Positions 49,300 through 62,030 of a DNA stretch of 64,000 nt are shown here, piece by piece. Within the stretch, counting starts at the first letter, position 1, and every line of letters begins with the position of its first letter. The DNA comes from Gymnorhina tibicen. Its lineage: Eukaryota > Chordata > Aves > Passeriformes > Artamidae. Position numbers and translations under genes: made by a program. The stretch lies in contig VXAZ01001724.1 in the NCBI GenBank assembly GCA_013399875.1, positions 1-64,000 on the forward strand, read 5' to 3'. The notes beneath the pieces were generated by a model. The model was not told the DNA's origin and did not search any database. It was given only the letters and a program-made list of their open reading frames with translations.

Positions 49300-49458
49300 A
49301 GGCTGCCAGAGCTCCAGGAGTGTTTGGGCACCACTGCCAGGGATGCCCATGCTGGGATTGTTGGGGTGTCTGTGCAGGGCCAGGGCTTGGACTGGATGAT
49401 CCCTGTGGGTCCTTTCCAGCTCAGGACATTCCATGATTCTATTCTATGATTCCATGAT
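49300..49458 (+). mobile_element. CR1 3'-end fragment, type B
   Basis: GGCTGCCAGAGCTCCAGGAG, GGACTGGATGATCCCTGTGG, GGACATTCCATGATTCTATT and CTATGATTCCATGATCT tail. Confidence 0.93.
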
Positions 49459-49667
49459 CTCTGCACATGGGATTTGCCTCAGGACATCAGTGGCCTCATG
49501 GATCCTTGTGCCTTATCTCTTCTCCTTCTTTCCATTGGACACTGTTGCCCTGGCAGGAATGCAGGCCAGATCTCCAGCCCTGAGTTTAAATCTCTAGCCC
49601 AGAGGTCAAGCATCTTTATTTTTCTACTTGTTCCCTTGAAGAAACAGTGGAACTTGTGACAAAAAAA

Positions 49668-49926
49668 GGGGGAATGGCCTCAAGGTGAAGGAAGGCAGGG
49701 CTGGATGGGATCTTGGGCAGGAATTGTTCCCTGGGAGGGGGGGCAGGCCCTGGCACAGGGTGCCCAGAGCAGCTGGGGCTGCCCCTGGATCCCTGGCAGT
49801 GCCCAAGGCCAGGCTGGACACTGGGGCTTGGAGCAGCCTGGGACAGTGGGAGGTGTCCCTGCCATGGCAGGGGTGGGAATGGGATGAGCTTTAAGATCCT
49901 TTCCAACCCAAACCATTCTGTGATTT
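49668..49926 (+). mobile_element. CR1 LINE, type A
   Basis: GGGGGAATGGCCTCAAGGTG, GGATCTTGGGCAGGAATTGT, GACAGTGGGAGGTGTCCCTG and CCAACCCAAACCATTCTGTG. Confidence 0.95.
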
Positions 49927-50778
49927 TATAAAAAGGTGGCATTATCCTTTTAGTTTTTATCCACTGTTTCCTATTCCACACACCCCCTTAGCACTTAATC
50001 CATAAACATTCCTAAAAATCAACGTTGAATATCAGCGAATAAGCAGCAAAAGTTGTCTGCAGAGCCCTGCAGGCCCCTTCCTCTACAGAGAACTCTTTCA
50101 AGCCACCCTGACAGCTCAATCAAGACACAGGCCCATTTTATGCACTAAAAGGAAAATGTGCATTTAAAAGCAGTTCCCAGTAGCTGCATTTCTAAAATTA
50201 AATTTTATAACTCGTCTTATGGTTCCAAATCTCAGTGGCTCGGCATTTCTTCCCCTTGCCAGGCCCTTTGGCACAGCTTGAACTGTCTCAGATTCCACAC
50301 TGTGCTGTAAATTATCCCAAGGGGAGGGGGGAGGAATTAAAATATAAAAAGACATATTATATAGCGGTGGTTTCATCATTAAAGAGACCCATTAGGGCTT
50401 CAAAAAAAAAAAAAAAAGTAGAACTAAAAAAGGAGGGGAGAAGCAAAGACAGATGAAAAGGACTTTTATCTGACATTCTGGTTGGTCGGGAGCAAATGCT
50501 GCATTTGTCAGCAGAGAAAAGCTGGAAGTTCCTCAAGCCTTGGGCTCCCGACCCTGGATGTGAACGCCAACATGTGGAGTCACACAAGATGTGTAAAATA
50601 CCTCATCCATGGGGATTATTTTAAGCTCCAGCAGGCTCAGCCCATGGCTGGCAGAGCCAAGAGCCACATCCTTCCAAATCCAGCCCCATGCTGGCATTTC
50701 TTCCTGATTTCAGATTCTCCTCGGACATCTCCTGCTTTTAAATGAGTGCAGGAAGGCCAAGTTTGACCCCCTGTGCCC

Positions 50779-50808
50779 TCCCCTTCCCTTCCCTTCCCTT
50801 CCCACCTC
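50779..50808. repeat. (CCCTT)n microsatellite
   Basis: Five or so CCCTT units in intron 5. Confidence 0.85.
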
Positions 50809-50854
50809 TCCTGAACCCCACAGTGCCAGGCTGATGGGGGGATCTCTGCCTGTC

Positions 50855-51063
50855 TCACAGAATCCCAGGATTTAGGCTGGAAAAGCCCTCCCAGCCCAGC
50901 CAGGCCAGGCTGTGCCCCATGCCCACCTTGTCCCCAGCCCAGAGCACTGAGTGTCACATCCAGGACACCTCCAGGGATGGGCACTCCAAACCTCCCTGGG
51001 CAGCCCATCGGAATGCCTAACAACTCTTTCCAGGACAAAATCCCTCCTGATGTCCAAAATTCT
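50855..51063 (-). mobile_element. CR1 LINE, type C, short
   Basis: TCACAGAATCCCAGGATTTA, GGCTGGAAAAGCCCTCCCAG, GGCTGTGCCCCATGCCCACC and CTCCAAACCTCCCTGGGCAG, then decay. Confidence 0.93.
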
Positions 51064-51714
51064 CTCCGATATCCAAAACTCCTCCTGACTTCCAAGATAC
51101 CCTTGATACTTGGTATCCACCAAGTGAAGCTCCTGGACCCCTCCACCCCTTCTTGTGCTGTCCCAGAGCACCCGGCTGAATTCTGGGGGTGTTTCAGCCT
51201 TCAGCCTCCTGCAAGGAGCCTCTTCCACAACCTAGGATTCCCAGGAGTGCAGAGCCACAGCCAGGATCTGTCTCATCCCTTGAATTTGCGGAAATTCCAT
51301 TTGTGTCGTTGCAAGGAAGGAAGATCAGCACCAGCAGGTTCTTCCTCAGGAGAACTCTGCTGGTTTTGTGCCTGGGTTTTAATTTCGGGTGGGAAACACT
51401 CAGAATCAACACCAGGGGCAATCGTCACCTCAAAATGCAGCTCCAAAAGTGCCTCTTTACCCTCCCTGTGCCCAGCCAGAAAATTGATTTAACATTTCTC
51501 CTGCCCTGACTGCACAGAACCTGTTTGGCACCAGGGCTCTGCAGCGGGAGAGCGAAGAACCGTGGCAGAAAAACGTAACAAATATAAATAGCTCTCCCGA
51601 GCCACTCTCAAAGCACAGGCAGGGCTTTGTGAGGGCGACTCCGTATTTTGGTGTTTATTAGCTCTGCTTTGAAGCTGCCCTCTAAACACCTTGCTGGGGC
51701 AGGCAACTTATCCT

Positions 51715-51850
51715 CAGCTCACCCCCGGCAGGGCCAGCGCTGTTATTAACCCTTCTGCCAGGTGGAAAATGGAACGGCAGAGAAACGAGGTGCCTTGCCC
51801 ATGGCCAGGCGGTGACCCCGCGACAACCACTCTGCTCCCAGCCCCGTGAG
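51715..51850 (-). mobile_element. Possible second MIR-like fragment
   Basis: GCTGTTATTAACCC, then GTGGAAAATGGAACGGCAGA and GTGCCTTGCCCATGGCCAGG, follows the reverse-complement MIR order (attattat-ccc, gaaactgaggc-like, cttgcccaaggtca). It is more diverged than the copy near 2.5 kb and could be chance. Confidence 0.4.
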
Positions 51851-52825
51851 GGTGACCACAAGCCCAGACCTCCCTTTTCCAGGAGGAAAAAAGAGCAGCA
51901 GGAAGGTGCTCGGAAGCTGCTTTGGCTCTGCTGAGCCGCTTTGGCCACGAGGTGCCACAAATCTTGATGGAAATCGCTCCAGCTTGCAGCTGTTGAAGGA
52001 AGACCTTGGCACAGAGCTCGCAGGAGGTGGAAGCACTGCCCTCGTCCCCTCCCCGTGTCCCCAGAGCTTTTCTGACAGGGATCAATCAGCAGAGAAAAGA
52101 AAAAGCAACGATTTTTCCCCTCAGGTTGCAGGGTCAGTGTTTGGGATGCTGGAATAAACAGGACATGCAGCCAGCTTGGCTAAACCACACGGTTTGGGGG
52201 CTTTTTGGCTTTTTTTTTTTTTTGTACCTTATGCCTTCCAAATGCTGCCTGAGCGAGGTCAGGAGGATTTTTTTTTTTTTTTAAACGTGGAATATTACAC
52301 AGGGAGGGCAGGGAAAACACTGGCCCTTCCGAGAGACTTTTACAGCGAGGCAACATGAAAGTGCTTCCCCTCTTAATGGCAGGGAAATGCAGTTTTATGG
52401 ACTGTGAGAGACTGTGGAACTGCTCGGCCCTGGCCTGCAGCCAGATGTTGGGGTTGTGGATGTGGAAATGACAGCAGCAAAGTGCCTTGGCAGCCCCTGG
52501 TTTTGTAGGGAATGGTGGCTGGGAATGGTGGCTCAGCCCGGGATTCACGTTGGCCCCACGAGGATGAGAGCAGCGTTCCGGGTGCGGGAAAAGAAACAGG
52601 TTTCCTTTACCTCCCTTTTAAATTTTGAATTTTCCTTCGATTTTTTGGGTTTTCCTTTAATTTTTTGGGGATTTTTGAGGGCTTCCTTAGATACCTTTCA
52701 GGCTCAGAACTGGGTAAAGCGCAGAGGCCAAGGAAAGGCATCGCTCCTCTCCTTCTTCCAGCTGGAATTCTTGTGGAAAGCCAGGACCATTTTACAGGTA
52801 AACACTGCTGGAATGGATTCATGGA

Positions 52826-52900
52826 TATCCCTGTCCATGGCAGGGGGTGGGATTAGGTGATCTTGAAGGTCCCTTCCAAACCAAACCGTTCTATGATTTT
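52826..52900 (+). mobile_element. CR1 3'-end scrap, type A
   Basis: ATATCCCTGTCCATGGCAGG, GAAGGTCCCTTCCAAACCAA and ACCGTTCTATGATTTTA. Confidence 0.88.
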
Positions 52901-53771
52901 ATGGGGAGTTTTTTTGTCCTTTAATCAAGTTTTTTTTCCTTTTTCCAAGTTTTTTTTCCTCTTCTGTCACTTCTCATCCACTCCCAAATCAAAGCACAGG
53001 GACGTGACGGAAAGGCTTGGAGCTGTGTCCGGGAAGGTTTGGGCTGGAGATCAGGGGAAGGTTTTATTTCTCTCCTTTTGTTACCTCCTCTTCCTTTATT
53101 TATTTTTAAACTTCAATTATTAGGTTTCAATTATGACAATTACTTAAATTTCAATTATTGAACTGTTCTTATCCCAACCCACGGGGTTTCTTTTTCTCAG
53201 TTCCCCTCCCCATCCCACCAGGGAAGGTGGGGGGGGTCAGTGTGGTTTAGTTGCTCCTGGGGTTAAACCACAACAGGCGAGTTTAATTAAGCTGAGCTTT
53301 TCTCCCTGAATTCCTCCCTTTCTCTCCTCTGCCCCTGCCCTTTTCCCGTGTGGAAAAAGGAAACTTTTCACACCCGAAAAGTGGATTATTCCCAGGAAAA
53401 GGCAGTGTCTGGCCAGGCTTTACCAAAGTAGGGAGCAAGTTTAAAGAAACCTGGCTGCTTTGGAGGCACTTTGCACCTCGATCCAAGCATCTCCTCTTCT
53501 CAGGGCTGGTTTTAGTCAGGGTTTGGGGCTGGCTCCAGCTTTAATGGGGTAGAAAATCACCCAAATTTCATTGTGTCCAGTTAAGAAAGGGCTGGGCATT
53601 GTTCTGCGCCATGGGGCTGAAATGAACGCAATTATTTTGTACGACGATGAGAGGAAAATGTACTCGCTTATATCGTTCTAGGAAGTGAACACACCGTGTT
53701 TAGTGCAAAAAAAATAATATAATATATTCTTGTAAAAAAATGAATTCCTCACCCTTGGAAGGTATAAGGAC

Positions 53772-53872
53772 AGGGCTTGGAGCAACCTGGGACAGTGGAA
53801 GGTGTCCTTGCAGGGCAGGGGGTGGAACGAGATGAGCTTTAAGGTCCCGCCCAACCCGATTCTGGGATTCTA
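53772..53872 (+). mobile_element. CR1 3'-end fragment, type A
   Basis: AGGGCTTGGAGCAACCTGGG, ATGAGCTTTAAGGTCCCGCC and CCGATTCTGGGATTCTAT. Confidence 0.9.
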
Positions 53873-54951
53873 TTAATTAAAATAGAATTATTACCAAGCC
53901 GGGAAATGCTTTAAAATCATCTCTAACGCTTGCAAAAAAAGCATCTTTATTTTGCTAACAATGCCTAAACACTATTTTCCTATGGGCCAGATATCCCAGA
54001 GATCAAATTGTTTGCCCACCCTTTCTCCCTGATCTCCTCTCTGCACATCAGAAGGAGCAGCTCAGTGGCACAGTTCACCAACCTCTTCAACGCTGTTCAA
54101 AAATCGTGTAAAAACTCTCTAAAAACAGAATTAGAGACCCTGCAGGATATTTTCAGTTTCCTCAGTGACAAACAACATTGCTGTGGTGAGCCCAAGTAAG
54201 GCAGGCAGGGTCTCAAGGAGATTCAGCAGCAATCACAGCTTTTTTTCCCTGGTTTTTTTTGAAGTGCTGGACAGCACAAGCCTCATTTCCAGACAGAAGG
54301 AACACAGGGGATTATCCCAATATTTGGCTCATCCCGATATTTTCATGCCCTGTCTGGAATCAGCAGCAGGAGCAGTGCTGGTCACCAGCCCCCACCTGGC
54401 TGCAGGCACGAGGAGCTGGGAAATGTGGGAATGAGGCTGGATATTCCCTGCTCCGTGGCCAGCCTGGTCCACAGGGACACCGGGAAGCCCTTCCAGGTGA
54501 ATTCTTCTGGCAGCTCCCTGGCAAAGCTCACCCTGGCTGGAAAAATCTGCTCCTCACTTGGAATAACTGCAGATAAAATGATGTTTGAGGCACAATTCTT
54601 TGCTGAGCATCTAATTTTTCCACCAAGTGATCCGATTTTTCTGTGTACAGTGACACCAACGAGGTGAACCAGGATTTACAGATTCCTTGGGGAAACCCCA
54701 GGGAGCTTCTTGCACCTCCTTTGGAAGTTCTGGAATTTACTGTGTTTTAACAGTAATTAAATAATATTTTGACAATTTTTTTTTTGTTTAGCTCTTCTTT
54801 TTAAAATCAGTGCTTTTTTAAAAAAAACCCACACAGATCTTTTAGGTAGAGGAAAAATCTGTAAAAAGAAGGAATTCTGTCCCAGAACAAACCAGAGAAG
54901 ATGTGACAGTCCAGATCAAGACCCTCTTGCCTGATATATTCTAGAAAATGG

Positions 54952-55300
54952 ACTTCAGGGTGGGAAGGGACCTCTGGAGATCACCCAGCCCAGGCAGGGT
55001 CACCTGGAGCAGCTGACACAGGAACGCATCCAGGTGGGTTTGGAATATCTCCAGAGATGGAGACTCCACGCCCTCCCTGGGCTGCCAGTTTCCAATTTTC
55101 TGCCCTAATTTCAGGCTGGGAGCCCTTTCCATCACTGATACTCTGTCCAGTTGTGCTGGGAGAGCTCCAGGGGGAGCATTCCCGGGAAAAAGGACAAGCA
55201 GAGGCTACGCTTTCCCTCTCTCCACGGACTGTGAGACCACAGGGTCCTCCAGGCTGGGTCTCTCCAGCTCCTTCCCTCCTCCTGCTGAACACAGAAAATC
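54952..55300 (-). mobile_element. Older CR1 LINE copy of a fourth type
   Basis: GGTGGGAAGGGACCTCTGGA, CAGGGTCACCTGGAGCAGCT, CATCCAGGTGGGTTTGGAAT and CTCCAGAGATGGAGACTCCA match an older CR1 3' end common across birds. The right part is diverged. Confidence 0.85.
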
Positions 55301-55947
55301 CTCAGGTCTACCCTGAGGTCCCAAATCCAGCAAAAGCAATCCTGACACATTTTTGAGGCAGGGAATTTTTCCTCCTCTCCCCCAGCTCTGCTGGTGAGGC
55401 CTGTGAGGCACAAACAGCAAAGCACAAGTGTATTACCACTAAAACCAAAATTATTTTGTGTAGATCCACCAAAACTTCTGCTGAATCTCTGTGTGCCCAG
55501 TCTCTCTCTTGTGGAAGTGCAATTATTCCCTGGAATTAACCCCAGGAATTAGGTCATGGCAATGAATTAAAAGTCACAGAGCGTTAGGAGTTTGGAGGGA
55601 AGAAGCTGATCATGAAAATGAGTTTGCAAAATTACAGCCTTTGCTTTCTTTTCCCTTTCCCTCATCCCGACTTCTAAAATCCCAATCCCAATGTCTGAGT
55701 GAGCCCCAAGTCAAGCACTGCGTTGCCAAAAGCCTCTTTTGTTTCTTTCTGGTTTGCATCTTCCCAAAGTGCCCCAGGAATCCCCTCCAGCCACGGCTGA
55801 GACAGCAGAGTTGGGGATTGGTCTGAAGCAGAAGGTGCAGAATGAGGCCCAAGCTTCAAGCACCAGCTCAGGGAGCAACCAAGGAAAAAACAAAATACAG
55901 GCACAAACAAACTCCTGTGCCCAAGGGAAAGCTGCTGAAAACACAGT

Positions 55948-56425
55948 CATGGAATCACGGAATGTTCTGAGTGGGAATAAACCCACAGGGATCACCCAGT
56001 CCCACCCCTGGCCCTGCCCAGACCCCCAACAACCCCAGCCTGGGCATCCCTGGCAGCGGTGCCCAAAGGCTCCTGGAGCTCTGGCAGCCTCGGGGCCGTG
56101 CCCATTCCCTGGGGAGCCTGGGCAGTGCCCAGCACCCTCTGGGGGAAGAACCTTTCCCTGCTCTGCAGCCTGAGCCTGCCCTGGCCCGGCTCCAGCCAGG
56201 ATCCTGTCCCTGTCCCAGGAGCAGAGATCGGAGCTGCCCCTGGGAGCTCTGACCTCAGTGTCCTCTGCTCCAGCTGGACAAATCCAGTGCCCTCAGCCAC
56301 TCCTGGTATGGCCCCTCCAGACCTTTTACCACCTTTGTGCCCTCCTTGGGACACTCTAAGAGCTTCAGATCTTCTGCTGGGGTACCCAAAACTGCCCTCA
56401 GGACTCGAGGTACAAGAGCAGCCCT
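55948..56425 (-). mobile_element. CR1 LINE, type B
   Basis: TCATGGAATCACGGAATGTT, CACAGGGATCACCCAGTCCC, the AAAGGCTCCTGGAGCTCTGG block and a far end reading CCTCAGGACTCGAGGTACAA. Confidence 0.95.
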
Positions 56426-57774
56426 TGGCAGAAGGTCCTGTTTCTGCCGGACACGGAACCTCATTCAGGCACCTCAGTCCCATTTCTAAGCTTAGGGGGG
56501 GTGAAGCTGGACCCCCTCCCTCATCCAGAGCAGGAAAAGCAAGGCATGAGGACATTTGTCACCTCTGCAGTGACTCCAAGCAGGGAAATGGTTGTACAAA
56601 CACCAGAGGAATTGCTCAGACAGGAACATTTCACCATGAATATCTGCAGACTGTGAAACGTCCCCATCACTCACCCTCAGACAGGGCTGAACAAGGGACC
56701 TGCAACTTAAAGGTCAAGTCCTGTGGCTCAGCGTTTATGTAAACCAGGGGAATTTGGCAACCCAAAATTCAATCTACTCCCCGTGGATGCTGCCTACTCA
56801 GACTTTGACCACTTGGAGCTTTGCTCGTGCCCCAAAAAAGGGCATTACTGGGGCTACACACCTCCCTTGAACTAAAGACCTCTGCTTTTACCAAATCCGG
56901 TGCCTGGTGTTGCCACACAAGAGTTGAAAATACAGAAATGAGTGTGGCTATTTAATCTGTCAGTTCCTCCTCTGGCCTAATGCTCCATTGTAAACTGGGA
57001 GCTCATAAATTCCACGTGGTTCTGCCTGGGCTTTATTTTAAGTTCTGGAACCCTTTTTTTTTTGTTTTGCTTCCCTGATTTTCTCTGCAGCTGCAGGGAG
57101 ATATAGTGAGCTACTGTGGAGCATTCTGAAAGCAGGGCCTCTGAGAAGTTTCCAAACTGGATACAAGCAGGTTATTCTTTGCCTTGTTTTCCTTGGCTCG
57201 GCCCGAGCGGCGCAGGGTGAGTCAAACTGGATTAACTTTCAAGAGGGAAGTGGTGTGGTCAACCCAAACTGTTTGTGGTGAGATTGGGAAGATACGTGGG
57301 GCAAGTAATGAGGAACAGCCCGTGGTGCCGGCTGCAGGGTGGAATCAGACAAACACAATCTTTAATCATTAAATCAGCGCCCGCCCATAATTTTTTTTTT
57401 TCCTACAGCTTTACGTGCTGAAGGTTGGGACACAGCCTGGCTTTTCTGGACTGGTCAGCCCCAAAAGGTGGCCTGGTGGATGTGGGGCTTGATGGCTACA
57501 AACTCAAAGGAAGAATAAAGGAGCAAAGGTCAGGCACTATTAAAAAAAATAAAATGTATCCATGTTTTGTTTATGACTGGGTAAATTCTTTCTGGTGTCT
57601 CCTCCCATTTTTACACGCTGTTCCTAATCTCTTCCATGATTAAGGAAGGCAGGGAAGATGTTTCCAGCCTTCTGTCTCTTTAGGATGTGTTTAAGTGATT
57701 TATGAGGACATCGTGTCCCTGTAGGACAGACAGCTCCTGCCCTGGTGATTCCAGTGCAGAGTCGAGGTGGCCTC

Positions 57775-58095
57775 TCATGGAATCATGGAATGGTTTGGGT
57801 CGGGAGGGACCTTAAAGATCCCTGTCGTGGGCAGGGACACCTTCCACTGGCCCAGGTTATTCCAACCTGGAATAACACTGCCAGGGATCCAGGGGCAGCC
57901 ACAGCTGCTCTGGGCACCCTGTGCCAGGGCCTGCCCACCCTCCCAGGGAACAATTCCTGCCCAATATCCCATCTAACCCTGCCCTCCTGCAGCTTAAAGC
58001 CATTCCCTGTGTCCTGTCACTCCAGCCCTTGTGAAAAATCCCTCTGCAGCTCTCCTGGAGCCCCTTTAGGCACTGGAAGAACCCAGTTCTCTCCC
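57775..58095 (-). mobile_element. CR1 LINE, type A, internally shortened
   Basis: TCATGGAATCATGGAATGGT, GGGTCGGGAGGGACCTTAAA, GGGATCCAGGGGCAGCCACA and GAGCCCCTTTAGGCACTGGA. Confidence 0.94.
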
Positions 58096-59739
58096 AAGCA
58101 TTCTCTCCCTCACGCTTGGCACACCCTCGCACAGCACAGACACGGGATCAGCCCGACCAAGATTTCTCATTAACACTGGGAGAAAAGGCATTTCCTCACT
58201 GCAATTCCCAAAGAGCAGGAGTGCAAATGGAGGTGCAGAGCAAAAGTAAAGCTTTTTTTCCCCGTTGTTCACCATGGGTGATAAAAGACGAAGGAAAAGC
58301 TTGCAGTGTTTTTGTGTGGGCCTGCAAGGAGGGAATGCTACCGCTGATAATCCAGGGCAGGCACATTTGGGAGGAACTGCAGTGCAGGTGGATTTTCACC
58401 CTTTCCAGTTGTATTTCAAGAAAAAAAACATAGGGGCTGTTCACTGAAAATGCTGCACGGCCTCCTGCAGCCTTTCCCTTACACACGTGGTGTTTTGGGG
58501 AACTCGTAAATAAGGAATCTCCTCCGAAACCGAGGTTTAAAAGAAAGGGTCAGATCTTCTTTGGCAAACAGGAGTGCCTGAGCTCTCCACGAGGGGGGAA
58601 AGTTTCCCTCTCCCTTCTCCCAGCCCCCTCAGGAGCGGAGGAAGAGGAGGCCCTGTCTCCCACCTCCTGCGGGGAGCTGGGTGAAGGGATCAGCTCACAC
58701 AGGGAAGGAAAACTCTGAAGGAAAACTTCTCATCTGCCAGTCCTGAGGAACAGCGGGATTGATGCTCCAACATCATCCCAGCTTTGCCAGCAAATCTCCT
58801 TCTGGGAAGGGTAAAGTCAAAAGAACTCCCTAAACCCCACAACAGGCAGCTCCACTGCAGGATCCAACTCCAAGCCCATCCTTTCCCAGCCCCAGCATCT
58901 GCTCCAAACCTTTCGTTCCCTCACGTTTTCCTATTCCTACGGAAAACGCTCCCTTCCCAAAAGATCTCCATCTTGTTCACGGGTTTGAACAGCTACAAAA
59001 CCTTCGTAGTGAGCGCAGTTGGCAGGGCAAAGTCAGGCCTAGTGAAACATGCCCAGAAATAATCTACTTTCACCTGATTTGTCACAGCTCAGAGCTCTTC
59101 CCACTGATCTCAGCACAGAGGGATCAAGGAGGGTCACCAAAATGATTCGGTGTAAAATCACGTTAATTCAAGAGGGGTGAAAAAAGAGCTGTGTGGGATG
59201 AAGTGACTGAGAAAAGGAGTTGAAATAATTTCTTTAGGACTGGGCCAATCCTAACTTCATCCCTAACCCACAGTGCAGCACCTCTGGCTTCCCGTGTCCC
59301 TGATCTCTCAGGGAAGGAGCTTGTCCTGTCAACACTTGTTTTTCATTAAAAAAAAGCCAAATAATTTGGGAAGGAAAGGCATAGGATCTCCTGCACTCCC
59401 ACAAAAGCAGTGCTGTCACCAGGTTTCCTGTTCCACATATTTGACCATTTCATTGAACTAAATAAATTATTAAATCCCTGCCTCACATCACCCCATCTCA
59501 GCTCTCCTGACTCAGCAGAGAGACTGACAAATGCCAGGGAATACAATCCCATTCCATATGGAAAAGGAGCGTCTGCACCACGAAACCTCAAGGATGGGAG
59601 TATTAAAAACCTACTGAGGTCCAACTTATTGATAGGACATAAAAGATCCTCACCATCACTGCTCTGCCAGAGAGGGCCAGGCATTCCCATAAATTTAATA
59701 ATCCTTTGCACTGCCAACCAGTTAAAGCCCACAAATTCC

Positions 59740-59870
59740 ATCCAGTACCTAAAGGGGCTACAGAAAAGCTGGGGAGGGATTTTCACCAGGGCATGGAGTG
59801 ACAGGACAAGGGGGAATGGCTTCAAACTGCCAGAGAGCAGGGTTAGGTGGGATTTAAGGAAGAAGGACAG
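59740..59870 (+). mobile_element. CR1 internal fragment lacking its 3' end
   Basis: AGTACCTAAAGGGGCTACAG, GGACAAGGGGGAATGGCTTC and GCAGGGTTAGGTGGGATTTA. The usual 3' third is absent. Confidence 0.8.
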
Positions 59871-60082
59871 CTTACGAGTGGCTGGAAGTTTGCCACGAAA
59901 TAACCACGTTTCAGTTATATCTCCAGACAAAAGGCCTTGAAACCAAGAATTCCTGTCTTTCCTTAAAGAGATCCTTTCTCTGTTAGAATTCAGAGATTCA
60001 TAAATTTTGTTCAAAATTAAAAAAAAAAAAACAGTGGAAGCATGTATTGGAAAAGAGCTGACTTTGCTTTCTTACAGAATTT

Positions 60083-60083
60083 N
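60083..60083. other. Ambiguous base at a CR1 boundary
   Basis: Single N exactly where unique sequence changes to CR1 sequence starting CAGGGGCAGCCACAG. The CR1 lacks its usual 3' end here, so this may be a collapsed or misjoined spot. Confidence 0.9.
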
Positions 60084-60425
60084 CAGGGGCAGCCACAGCT
60101 GCTCTGGGCACCCTGTGCCAGGGCCTGCCCACCCTCCCAGGGAACAATTCCTTCCCAGTATCCCATCCAGCCCTGCCCTCTGGCACTGGGAAGCCATTCC
60201 CTGGGTCCTGGCCCTGCAGCCCTTGGGAATTGTCTCTCTCCATGTTTCCTGTGGCTCCTTCAGGCCCTGCAAGGCCACACTGAGCTCCCCCTGGAGCCTT
60301 CTCTTTTCCAGGCTGAACAATCCCAGCTCTCCCAGCCTTTCCTCTCAGCAGAGCTGCTCCATCCCTCTGCTCATCCTGGTGCCTCCTCTGGCCTCTCTCC
60401 AGCAGCTCCACGTCTTTCCCATGCT
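60084..60425 (-). mobile_element. CR1 LINE, type A, starting at an ambiguous base
   Basis: CAGGGGCAGCCACAGCTGCT, the middle block, CTCTTTTCCAGGCTGAACAA and GCCTCTCTCCAGCAGCTCCA. The minus strand reads LLERGQRR, the CR1 LLERVQRR motif, so this copy reaches further into the coding end than most. Confidence 0.93.
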
Positions 60426-61277
60426 GGGACCTCCTTCATGTCTTTTCTCCTAAGTAACTCTCAGACCCTGTAATTCCAGGTGAATTGAAGGATCTGATAA
60501 TCCACCACTGAAATTTTTGTGCTGGGTATCTTCCAATAATAAAATGCTTCATTTATTTTTGGTTTCTAAGTTGCAGTTGGTACAATTCAGCCTCAGTTTC
60601 CAAAATATGAGGCACTTGCGGCAGAAAATGAGCAAGAAATAAAGGCATTAATATTGTTTCAGCCCATTGGGATGAAAAGGCTTTTTTTGGGGAACAGTTT
60701 GACTTTTATTATTATTATTATATTAGGAAAAGGTTCTTGGGGTTTCCCTAAAGATGACCTCAGGCAGGGCCAGATTTCCTTCAGAACAGAACCAGCAGCT
60801 TTTTAGGCTCCTTCTCAACTCCTGCTCAGCAATATATTCCCTCTCTTCCCACTCCTCAGCATCCCACTCTTGGACATTTTTATTCCGAAAAGTATTTGGG
60901 AAAACTACATATTCAACAGGGAATAATCACATTTAATGCCCAGCTTAACTTCAGACCGAGGCTAAATCCATGTAGCCTTTTCCTTTTGCATCGCTTTCAG
61001 GCACCTGGGCTGTGAGTGAATTTTTCAGAGCTATGTAGGTTAAAACAATTCAATGAGGAAAACCAGAAAAAAGCAGTCAAAAGAAGAAAAAAACCTAATT
61101 TTTCTGCAGATGTACACAGTAGGTCAAATGGCCTAAGGGAAATATTTAATTTAAGGCTCAGACTATTTCTACCAAGTTTCCTAACCAAAAGTATTTTCAT
61201 CAGGAGCACTACTCTTGATCTGGTTACTGCTAATGATTTTCCCCATGGACTTAGCTCATAAAAACAGAAATTGCTTT

Positions 61278-61360
61278 ATGAATCATAGAATCACAGAAGT
61301 TGGAGAAGAAAATGATGGGTTAGGTCATCCTGCCCTTCTCCCTGACAGTGCAGCAGGATT
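61278..61360 (-). mobile_element. Old CR1 3'-end scrap
   Basis: TGAATCATAGAATCACAGAA followed by GTTGGAGAAGAAAATGATGG and GGTCATCCTGCCCTTCTCCC. Confidence 0.7.
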
Positions 61361-61813
61361 TCTTTTCCAAAAAAAAAAAAAAAAAAAAACATTTTGATCA
61401 TAAGCATTTATTCAGAAGCGGCGAATAAAAATGCTCAGTTCAAAAGAGGTTTTAAAAATCCATAATGAAAGCAGGGGAGGAAGAGCCAGGTTTTTAAGTA
61501 CCTTGGCTCTCTTTACGAGCTGTGATAATCTGAGGAGAAGTTTTGTCTGGGTAGGCACGGACAGGAATCCACTGGCAAAAAATGGAAAGTGTGGAAGTGC
61601 CACTGAGGGGAATTTATCACAATTTTAAGCGAAAATTTAGACGTGCAGAGGTGCTGCTGGGTAAAGACCCGGATATCCCAGCAAAAAGGACCTCATGAAC
61701 AATGGGATGTGCAGGAACACGACGTCCACAGGCCTTTGTGCAGAGCAAAGGTGGCCCTGTGACAGTGCTATTGTCACCTGTTGTCACCTCCACACATCCC
61801 AGGGAGCCCAAAA

Positions 61814-62030
61814 GTCACAGAATCCCAGAAAGGTGGGAAGACCCCTTCAGGATCATCCAGTGCCACCATCACCACCCCAAACCATGTCCCCAAGGGCCAC
61901 ATCCAGACTCCTCTGGGACAATTCCAGACACAGTGACTCCATCACCTCCCTGGGCAGCTCATTCCAAGGCCTCACCACCCTGGCAGGGAAAAATTGTTCC
62001 TAATCCTTAATCTGACCCTCCCCTGGCACT
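61814..62030 (-). mobile_element. CR1 LINE of another type
   Basis: GTCACAGAATCCCAGAAAGG, GGATCATCCAGTGCCACCAT, CCTCCCTGGGCAGCTCATTC and CTAATCCTTAATCTGACCCT. Confidence 0.9.
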
